11,193 bases of DNA from Larix sibirica (Eukaryota > Streptophyta > Pinopsida > Pinales > Pinaceae): NCBI GenBank assembly GCA_004151065.3, contig NWUY0303897629.1:1-11193 (forward strand), written 5' to 3'. The notes under the pieces are model-generated. The model did not search any database. It was not told the origin of the DNA and worked only from the letters and a program-made list of their open reading frames with translations. The translations under genes were made by a program, and so were the position numbers. Below, one piece after another: positions 1 to 8,300 of the stretch (the first letter of the stretch is position 1; every line of letters starts with the position of its first letter).

Positions 1-3000
1 TGTTTCTTCATTATTAGTGCACATGCAACATCGATAAGGGCCTTGCATTCCTCTTTTCTTAAGATTGTCTCCAGTAAGGATTCGTCTTCTGATCACTAAC
101 CAAATAAAGATAGATATTTTGGGCCCAGTTTGGCTTCCCACAATTCTTCCATTTTTTATCAGGCGGTTGATTGTTATAGCCCGTCCATATATTGTAAGCT
201 TCTTTGATGGTAAATGAAGCCTTTTGGTTTGAACCCCCAGCGAGGTGTCATCCCCTGTATGGACCCTAATTTTTCTGTTATTTAGGGCTTCTTCTATCCT
301 GTCAACTTCCTCCTCGTCCCATTTGTTCCCACCAGTCCTGAGGGCCCAGACTCTGTATTCTGGCTGAGTATCCGAGTTCACCCATAAGTCTTTTACCTTT
401 GTTTTTCCTTGATTTATGCATTCTTGTATGAGCAAGGTGTTTCTAAACTCTGTACCAGAGGTGGCAGTTGTTTGCCATGAATCCTCCCAAACTAAGGCAC
501 TCTGACCATTTCTAATTTCCCAAAATCTGTTAGCTGGATCATCTTCTCCCCTGGTTGGCAGTTTTCCATATGTGGGAACCCTTTCTCCTGGAAGAAGTGA
601 ATGAGATTACCCTTCCCCACCATAGCGTATTTCATGTGCCAAATTTTGGCCCATGGTTCCTGATTGTGGGTGACCCATCTCCACCAGATTTTTCCCGCTT
701 ACATAGTTAATTTTTCGGGTCGCGAAGGCCAAGGCCTCCATGTTTCTTTGGAGAACATATGGTGTCCCAATTCACCAGGGCCCATTTCCGTTGATCACTG
801 GATCCATTCCAGAGGAATCTTTGCTTGTATGTTCCTAATCTCTTTCAAAATAGACTTTCGGAGCAGCTAGGGCGGAGAAAAATAGCGCATGGCTTGCAAA
901 CATGGATTTTACCAGGACAAGTCTGTCGGACAAAATTTAGGGGTCGCAATGTCCAATTAGATAATCTCTTCCTCATTTTGTCCAACAATTGATGACCAGG
1001 AACCTTTTCAAAAATTGATCTGCTAAAGGGGCCCCAAGGTATTTGGATGGAAGGGAGCTCTCTTGGAATCCAAGGATTGCATATGTTTCGCTTGGTGACC
1101 CTTGGGGTGTTAAAGAAGAAGACTGGATTTTTGCTCGTTGAACTTCTAGGCCCGAGGCTTTGCCAAAGTTAACCAAACATTGTTTAGCTTCGAGCCTCTT
1201 GAACCGAAGGATGCCCCATCAACATTGTATCATCCACAAACTGTTGATGGGTTTGTCGATCCGCTCTCGGGTGAATGAGAAGCCCCTGCATCTCATGATT
1301 TCCCTGCATGGCCTTGATGGTCCTTCCCAATCCTTCCGCCATAATTATGAATAGAAGAGGGATAAGGGGTCCCCTTGTCTAATGCCCCTGGTTGGCTTGA
1401 GGAGACCTGAGATACTCCATTGAATAAGAATGGAGAAGAATGTGTCGAGATAAGACTCATGATCCACTTGATCCATCCTTCCTCAAAGCCGAAACGCTCT
1501 TAACATTGCGTCGGATGTACTGCCAGTTGAGCTTGTCATAGGCTTTAGCAATGTCAAGTTTCAGCATCATCCCAGGTATCTTCTCGTTTTGAGAGAGTGG
1601 AGAACTTTGGACAAGGATTATGCCATCCATTATCTGGCGACCTTCCACAAACCCTGACTGCTCAGGAGAAATCAAGAAGGAAGGATGGGTTTGAGGGGTA
1701 TAGCAATTACCTTGGTTACAATTTTGTAAGATAACATTGCAGAGGGAAATGGGTCTGAAATTTTCTGCCGAGTCCGCCCCATCACTCTTTGGGAGAAGAG
1801 TGATAAAGGTGGCATTGAAGGCAGGAAGAATTTTCTGAGTGAGTCTGAGTTTTCCACAATACTCCAGACTTCATTCTTAATGAGGTCCCAAAAATGATGA
1901 AAGAAGTTGACTGTGAAGCCATCCGGTCTCGGAGCTTTCCTGTCAGCCATTTGGTTCACCGCTTCTTCTACTTCAATGAGACTCAATGGCTTCATTAGCA
2001 GGGCATTCTGATCTTGAGAGACCAGGGTAGGGATATGTTGTGATATTTGTTCAATGTCCCTGTTCTATCCATTACTGGTTCACTCATAATATCCTGAATG
2101 TAATGGCCTAATTCCTCCTCAATCTCCTCCCTGGTTTCCAGTCTGTCCCCATTAGAATTCTTAATCATGAGAATTCTGTTTTGTGAGCGGTTTTGGATTA
2201 TTGATATGTTGAAGAATTTAGTATTTCTTTCCCCTTCTTTTAGCCAACTAACTTTGGCTTTCTAACGCTAGAGGATTTCTTCTTGTCGCTCTCTCTCCTG
2301 GAGCCTATTAATCATACAGGTCTCTTCCTCCAAAAGCTCTATCGTGTATCCATCATTCATACCCTGAGTTTGAATCTCTTCCAGCCTAGATTCTAGGAAT
2401 TTTTTGTCAGCAAAGATATTCCCAAATTCCTGTTTGTTCCATTTCTTGATTTTGGCCTTTACTGCCTTAAGCTTTTGTTGAAACTTATACATGCTTTGGC
2501 CTTCCCCATTGCTTAGTTCAGCCCACCACTGGCCAACTTTCTCTTTGAAATCTGGGTGACCTAACCAGAATTGTTCACACCGAAAAGGATTTTTGAACTA
2601 AGAACCTATCCCGCTCCACCACAGTTCCATTGTCCAATAGTCCAATCCAGCAGCAGGAAGAACCGATGTCGAGATGTTGCTCCCCAGCTCCATAATCGAC
2701 TTAGAGACTAGCAATCGATCAAGGCAGGGGAGGCAATGTGACGGTCTCCCCTTTGTTTGTTATTCCATGTAAACCGGCCTTGACCAGGAACCACATCCAC
2801 CGGCTTCAGGTCCTCGATAGTATGTCTAAAAAACCCACATTCTTCCTCCAGCCTCCGTCTTCCCCCTTTCTTTTCCTCCAATGAAATGATGAGGTTGAAG
2901 TCTCCCCCCAAAATCCAGTGATTCCCCTCCGTCCATTTATGGATGTTCCTAATGGATTCAATAAAAGTCAATTTCTCTCGAGGATGATGAGGACCATAAA

Positions 3001-3324
3001 CATTAGTTAAGATCTCGCTAACTGGAAAACCAATTACTCCAAATTCTGCAGAAATGGATTGAAGATTTCCTCTGAAGCCAGATAGGTAGACTTTGTTAGG
3101 ATCCCATAAGATCCCCAGACTGCCTGCCATCCCTCTTGCGTCAATGCCCATTCCTTCACTCCCTTTCCAAGCCTTCTTTCCTATTACTTGTAGCTGATCC
3201 GCCGAGCATTTTGTTTCTTGAAGAAAAACAATATAGCTGGATTTGTCTTCTGAATCTTTTTCCTCAAAATCTTAGATTTTTGAGGACTATTAAGACCTCT
3301 TATATTCCAGGATACAATCTTCAT
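1..3324 (-). pseudogene. LINE ORF2 (endonuclease / reverse transcriptase / zf-RVT), broken
   Basis: The likely start is the ATG at 3324-3322, which opens MKIVSWNIRGLN, the usual N-terminus of plant LINE ORF2; an in-frame stop lies just upstream. Endonuclease motifs are SWNIRGL, QETK (3220-3209) and GDFN (about 2905-2893). The usual C-terminal SDH appears as LDY (2645-2637). RT motifs are KAPRPDGF (about 1940-1915, usually KAPGPDGF), SGFVEGRQI, motif A DIAKAYDK (1555-1532), RQGDPLS (about 1380-1360) and the catalytic FVDD box (1240-1226), followed by LPSKYLGAPL. Later blocks read KWALVNWDT, KHGGLGLRD and WAKIWHMKYA. The zf-RVT core CCMC is at 33-16. A frame change lies between NPAI and FLQETK, stops lie at 2268-2270, 2262-2264 and 1672-1674, and about one base is missing after RQGDP. 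No intact product is possible. The C-terminus lies beyond the left edge. Confidence 0.93.
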
Positions 3325-3346
3325 TGGATAATAAACACCAAGAGAT

Positions 3347-3905
3347 TTATAAGCCTAGAGTAGCCTTAATGGTAGGGTACTGACTTGATTCAACCAATTT
3401 CAGACCGGCTGCCGCTATGCGTTGCCTGTTTGATTTCTGGGTCGGCTTCTTGGCTATCTTCTTGTGCTTCCTCTTGTAATCCTTATGGGAACCAGGATTT
3501 ATTCCCAGATGGTTAGTTTCCCTTGCTTTAATGATTGTGTCCTTCAGTAGGATTACTTGCTCTTGGGGGACATAGCCTTTCTCTGCGTCTTCGCAGGCCT
3601 GTTCAGTGCCATCTAGATCTAAGTTCCCAATATCCATATCTTCAGCTTCTTCCCCTGTATCCATAACTGGGTTTTCGTTGAAACCCTCCTCCACCTTTTT
3701 GTTTGTTGCCTCCGCACTTCCTGCCTTCTCATCCTGTTGATTCTGGTTCTGTTGACATTCACTATGTGATCATTTTGTGACATCCTCCGGCTGGTCCCTT
3801 AAGTCTTCAAATTGATTGAATACGAAGATCCTTTTGGGAGCTTCCATGTTTTCCTGTTTCTCCCTCTTCTTTTACGTTTTGGAACCCTGGTAAACCCGTG
3901 ATCCA
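3347..3905 (-). pseudogene. LINE ORF1 C-terminal remnant
   Basis: Directly upstream of ORF2 on the - strand an open stretch encodes an acidic segment (rich in E and D, for example GEEAEDMDIGNLDLDG) and then a strongly basic one (KDYKRKHKKIAKKPTQK), ending at a stop at 3347. The ORF2 ATG at 3324 follows after about 22 bases, a normal ORF1-ORF2 spacing. Reading upstream, the frame continues to MEAPKRIFVFNQFEDL with an in-frame TGA at 3770-3772. A lysine/arginine-rich block (DHGFTRVPKRKRRGR) lies in another frame near 3900-3860. Plant LINE ORF1 proteins are RNA-binding and normally carry an N-terminal DUF4283-like domain and a CCHC knuckle; neither is present, so only the C-terminal tail survives. 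Assignment rests on position and composition, not on a diagnostic domain. Confidence 0.6.
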
Positions 3906-4112
3906 TTTTAACCTAACTGGGTGATTTCAGTTGTTCCTAAAACACTTTTTGTAATAGAATCAGTTAATTTTGTAATATAAAGTACTGTGCACAAGAACCT
4001 CAATTTTCCACTTTCTTATCACTTAAGATATATAGGGGTTTACTTATCTTTTGTGATCATATCAACCCTGATCTAAAAAAATTCACTTCCCCTTGTTCAT
4101 TTTTTGCGAAAC

Positions 4113-4275
4113 TATTTCATGTTTTAATATTTTTTGTTATATTGCATATTTTTGCATGTTTATGTAAGTTCTTTAGAAATTAGAATGTCCTTTTATTTCA
4201 TGTTTTAATATTTTTTGTTATATTGCATATTTTTTGCATGTTTATGTAGGTTCTTTAGAAATTAGAATGTCCTTT
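4113..4275. repeat. 81-bp near-perfect tandem duplication
   Basis: Copy 1 is 4113-4193 and copy 2 is 4194-4275. Both begin tatttcatgttttaatat and end with gaatgtccttt. I see two differences: one extra T in a T-run and one A/G change (gtaagtt versus gtaggtt). Such low divergence implies a recent duplication. It is AT-rich, has no coding content and lies inside the intron. Confidence 0.95.
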
Positions 4276-4416
4276 GTGCAGTACGTGGGTTGCATGTACA
4301 TAATATTTTAGGGTACATTGACTATAGTGTAGAGAGAACTTCCACTTTATTTGATAAAAACGTTAACCATGACTTCACTGAGAGAAGTGAGGTGCATTCT
4401 ATGGACCCATATGAGG

Positions 4417-4675
4417 GAGATGTGTAACACCCATGCCTAATGCTGGTGTGACATTTTTTCCAGGTAATTATATCAGGGCAAACCCCTGAGCACTTCCCGT
4501 CATTTTGAGGATGGTACCTAGGGTAAACCCTAAATTCTTCAGCGCAGAAGGCCAAGTCACAACAGGGCTCGAGGCCAATACAATATGATACTCATGAGTT
4601 CAACTTTTCACTTGCAGGAATAGAACCTGGGTGGGGGGATAACACTCCTTCCCACAACTACTCGGGCTAGACCCA
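4417..4675 (-). repeat. tRNA-SINE-like repeat fragment
   Basis: On the - strand, TAGCCCGAGTAGTTG (near 4670) resembles a tRNA A box of the class-II type, and GGTTCTATTCC (near 4625) resembles the B box GGTTCRANNCC at a suitable distance. An unrelated body follows down to about 4417. It shares two blocks with 4774-4946: a 17-base exact match (4446-4462) and a 26-base block (4417-4442) with about 20 identities. Both the SINE assignment and the boundaries are uncertain; it may instead be part of another low-copy repeat family. Confidence 0.4.
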
Positions 4676-4769
4676 ATTGACTAATGTCGATGCTGATGTG
4701 ATATGTGACATAAGTTGGCCCAATATAATATTTTAAAATATTAAAAAAATAACAGCCCAGTATGTATGA

Positions 4770-4960
4770 GGATGTGTGACATTTTTTCCAAGAAAGACCT
4801 CACAGGGAAACCTAAGGGATGCTTGCTTACATTTATGGATGGCATCCCTGGTAAACCTGTCAGCGTAGGCTGGTGTGCCTCACCCAAGGGGGATTTGAAT
4901 CAGTCACCTGCTAGCATGGAGAGATGTCTCACATCCGTGCTTAATAGATTCAGATTAAAG
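4770..4960. repeat. Second, diverged copy related to the 4417-4675 repeat
   Basis: This stretch carries the exact 17-base string gtgtgacattttttcca at 4774-4790 (also at 4446-4462) and the related block beginning gagatgt at 4921-4946 (compare 4417-4442). A GGATTTGAATC string lies near 4891-4901. The two shared blocks are far apart here but nearly adjacent and in the opposite order in the first fragment, so simple duplication does not explain them. Two members of a dispersed family, or a rearranged copy, are more likely. Confidence 0.45.
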
Positions 4961-5169
4961 TTTCATCTATGCTGGTAAATTACTTCAATTTAATAGAGAA
5001 CTCAGCCATAATGATTCTTGGTTAGCAGTAGCACAGATACTTGAGGACAGGAGCCCCAACCTAATTTTGAGTGTCAATGAACTAGGACCAGAGTGTGTTG
5101 AAGAAATTATGTCTGATCATAAACAAACTTGTTTGACTCAAAATTTTGCTCTTCTCTTGTCTTGTGCAG

Positions 5170-5334
5170 TGAGCCTCGTGGTTTTGGCTTTGTGAAGTAC
5201 AGAAATCACGATGATGCCACTGAAGCTAAGCGCCATATGAACCACCAGGTAATTGGTGGGCGGGAGATTTCTATTGTCTTTGCAGAAGAGAACAGGAAAA
5301 ATCCACAAGAGATGAGAGCAACTGCAAGAGTCAG
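5170..5334 (+). CDS. SCL28: SR gene exon: RNP1 half of the RRM
   Basis: The acceptor is cttgtcttgtgcag before 5170; the first base completes a glycine codon started in the upstream exon. The exon encodes EPRGFGFVKYRNHDD through EMRATARV and ends with AG before the donor gtagga at 5335. It supplies RNP1 (RGFGFVKY), the second helix (DATEAKRHMN) and the last strand (REISIVFAEE) of the RRM. Confidence 0.9.
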
Positions 5335-8300
5335 GTAGGACTTTGTTATAGGAATATTCTTTTCCTAAAGAGCCATACTTCAGAAGGCTTTGACAGTTAC
5401 TTTTGATTCATTGATTCTAAGCTTTTTGGCCATGTTTTATGTATGTCTATAGGACCAGTAGACATCCTGGAGGTGGCTTCCGAAGGCGCACGCCACCACG
5501 GTCTCCAAGGCGTCGTTATCGTTGTAAGCATGCTTACGAGATTATTGTTCTAGGTTTGCTTAGATACATTTAAAGTTGTAAATTTAGGTCCAATTCAATT
5601 CACGTTGAGGTGTTTCTTTAAGAGCAGACATGGGAACTAGCATCCTACATCAATGAAACAAAAATCAAAGTGTTCTTCTGAAGCATAATTATTTCTTGCA
5701 AGTTCTAATATACTACTCTTTTTGGACAGCCTATTCACGCTCGCCGTCTCCACCCAGACGTGGCTCAAGGTGGGAGTATTTGTTACAGAGTTTTTGCTAG
5801 GGCATATTTACTTTATTTGTTGAAAGTTTGGTAATTTCTCAAAGCGGCCTATGTGATATTTTGTTAATTTGTGTAATTTGGTTTTAATTTTCTTTTCAAG
5901 TTTCTTAATTTGTGTAATTTGAGGTACTTGTGTAGTCTTTTATTTCTGTGGGTGATAGCTTTTCTTTTATGTTTTCTTGGTTAAGTTTTTTAATCAGTAT
6001 ACTAAGCTGTCATGCTTATCATTTGTTTAAACTCCCCTTGGACATGTTCACCTCAAGTTGAACAAATGTTTCAGAAACTTATCTATCGCTTTTATGTAGT
6101 ACATCATTCACATTATGTAGCTGTTTAGTTCTGTAGTACTTCCTGAATTTGTAGTCCGTTTATGATTCAAGCTCATTCCAAAATTACATGTTGGTCTGTT
6201 TTCTGAGTGATAACACCTTCCTTGCCTTTTCTTCTGTTCAATATATCAAGGAATTGTGTTACTCTTGGTTCTTATTTTCCCTCTACTTAAACTTGTCTTT
6301 CCTTGAGCCAAAATCTGTTATTGGATCCTGTTTAGTCTTTTGGACTTTTTAGACAGAACTTGTTTCTGCCTACTGATCAAATGGTCAGAAGAACCATGCA
6401 GCATATTTTCTTAATGATCTTTCCTCTATTTATAAGAGCCATCTTTAATGCATCCCCATGCATTTTCTAGCCAATACCTGTCTTAGTGTGTTTCATTCTA
6501 TCAGGTATTTTCTAATTCTAGTCCAGCCTGTTGCCTTATTTTTGTTTTTAATTTTTCACTCAAGCTGGCTGCTGAATACTTTTAGATTTGACACACTTTT
6601 GTTTCTTCTTAAATCTTGGAACTACCAGTTGGAAGGTGTTGATTCTGGGTTCTCCTATGTTTTTGTAAAAAAACATAAAAATGCAATAGTTGAGAATGAT
6701 GCAAGAGTCATGCTGTCTTATTGATTGAAGAATTGTTATTGCAAGTCCTCTACTTTTACCCCTGGACCAGTGTACCTGAAGGCATACATTACAGTCCATT
6801 TCCAACAGGATGACCTGTTGGACATTACAGTCCATTTCCAACAGGATGACCAATATTCTCTTAGGCAGGACCATTCTCTTGCTCCAATTGTTCAATAGTT
6901 CAGTCAGATCATTATTTTTTTTTTGCTTCAGATGCTCATGCATTGCTGTTGACTACTCCTTTAAATAAGTGTAGTATTTGATAGTGGCATAATTAAGGAT
7001 TTGAATCAGCAAGTAGGCAATGAGTTACCACTTACCATGCATTGTCAAATTTGAAAATTTCATCGTACAAAGTTGATCTTGTTGTTGATTTTTGCATCAA
7101 ATTTACCTATTCCAAAGGTTGCTAGTATGTCAAGACGTGCAGATAAGAGAAATTTCTACTCATTGTTAGAGAAATTTCTCACATCAAACCTAATTTATGA
7201 TATTGTGCCATTTGTGTTTGGATGGGTTTGATGGTTAGTTTGATTGTCTCTAGAAGCTTAATTTGGATATACCATACACCAACATTCAGTTTGAGATTTT
7301 TCAGGAAGCTTGCTTACAATTGATACTTGTTGGGAAAACTAAATCATGGTTGATATGTATAATATTTTAAACATTTGATACAATACAAGATCTAGGGACA
7401 ATTAGCAGTCATGTTAGGCTTGTGTAGCCTTCCCCAGAATCAGCTTGAAATTTATGATTTCCTTGAATAAATAGATACTTTAACCTTGCACTCACTCAAT
7501 TTTTCTATGATGGCATAATGTTGCAACCTTTTCATACATAATCGATTATAATTTTGGACTTATACTTGCCAAGGAAACTTTGCATTGGTCTATGCTCTCT
7601 GAACATGGTCCAGTTATTGCTCCCTAGAAATCTATATAAACAGGATATATTGTTTTTTTCTGTTTAATGATTCTAGGTGACTAACTATGTTGACAATTTA
7701 AATTTTGGAGTTGATTGCAACTCACAGGACAATAATGATTATTTGTGAGTGATATTGATCTAAATAAGGCAGTTCATTTCGTGGGAATGCCTCAGTATTG
7801 GTCATGCTGGGATTTTTTTCTGTCACCACTTCTGTCCACAATCATTAACTTGTTTTTAAACTGCAATTTTTTTATTTATATTGTGGAGTGGCCTTTGTAG
7901 TTTTTTTCTTGACTTTAACAATCTAAGATTCTAAACCAGTATCCTCAAAGTTTCTCATTCAGTGTTGAACCCATACATCATTTGTTTTTATATCCTTATT
8001 GCTGCATGGTCTTTGTTTATTTTCCTTTTAATGAATAAAACCAGTGTCCACAGTTTCTAATTCTTTGTCCAACCCATACACCATTTGGGAAGTGTACGCC
8101 AGTACCTTGTTCAACCCAATTCTTTATCCACTCCGACATGTGTTGGAATCAAGGCTACCTCCTTTTGGATACGGTGATGTTTGAAAGTGGACATTGTGCT
8201 TTCTTCATCAATCCTGTAGTGTTATCAAATTTTCTCCCATTTCACAAAAAAGGAATGTGGCTCCATATGTGATCACCCAAGCTATCCATCGTTTCAGACT

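Larger units (their letters stand above)
1..3910 (-). mobile_element. L1-type non-LTR retrotransposon (LINE), degenerate, 5'-truncated, antisense in host intron
   Basis: On the - strand the order is the C-terminal tail of ORF1 (about 3905 to 3347), an AP-like endonuclease (3324 to about 2620), a reverse transcriptase (about 2000 to 1180), a connecting region, and a zf-RVT zinc motif at 33-16. This is the layout of plant L1-clade LINEs. The element runs off the left edge, so its poly(A) tail and target-site duplication are not visible. The right boundary near 3910 is inferred from loss of ORF1-like coding and may be off by about 50 bases. The missing front of ORF1 fits the 5' truncation usual for target-primed reverse transcription. 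In-frame stops (1672-1674, 2262-2264, 2268-2270, 3770-3772) and frameshifts (near 1360 and 3210-3240) show an old, non-autonomous copy. It lies opposite to the host SR gene and upstream of its RNP1 exon. Confidence 0.93.
3911..5169 (+). other. Right part of the >5.1-kb intron preceding the RNP1 exon
   Basis: I see no exon here. The missing RRM first half, which should end in a block like RDYYSG, is not encoded in this stretch. It contains an 81-bp tandem duplication, two related repeat fragments and, at its end, a pyrimidine-rich tract leading to the AG at 5168-5169. Together with the LINE it forms one intron whose 5' splice site lies left of the window, so the intron exceeds 5169 nt. Confidence 0.75.

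Noticed and set aside
664-1354. + strand open frames over the LINE
   Set aside because: These are shadows of the - strand reverse transcriptase and connecting region, where the real motifs are found.
4113-4275. Short LTR pair
   Set aside because: The copies are directly adjacent, lack TG...CA ends and have no internal region, so tandem duplication is the simpler reading.
4322-4555. - strand 77-residue open frame
   Set aside because: It lies in the repeat fragment with SINE-like features; composition is not protein-like and no family is recognised.
4600-4680. Functional tRNA gene
   Set aside because: Box-like strings are present on the - strand, but no acceptor or anticodon stem pairing is apparent, so only a SINE-like relic is suggested.
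6458-6943. Open frames on both strands within the long intron
   Set aside because: They overlap each other and the 36-bp tandem repeat, encode low-complexity or duplicated strings, and lie between confirmed exons.
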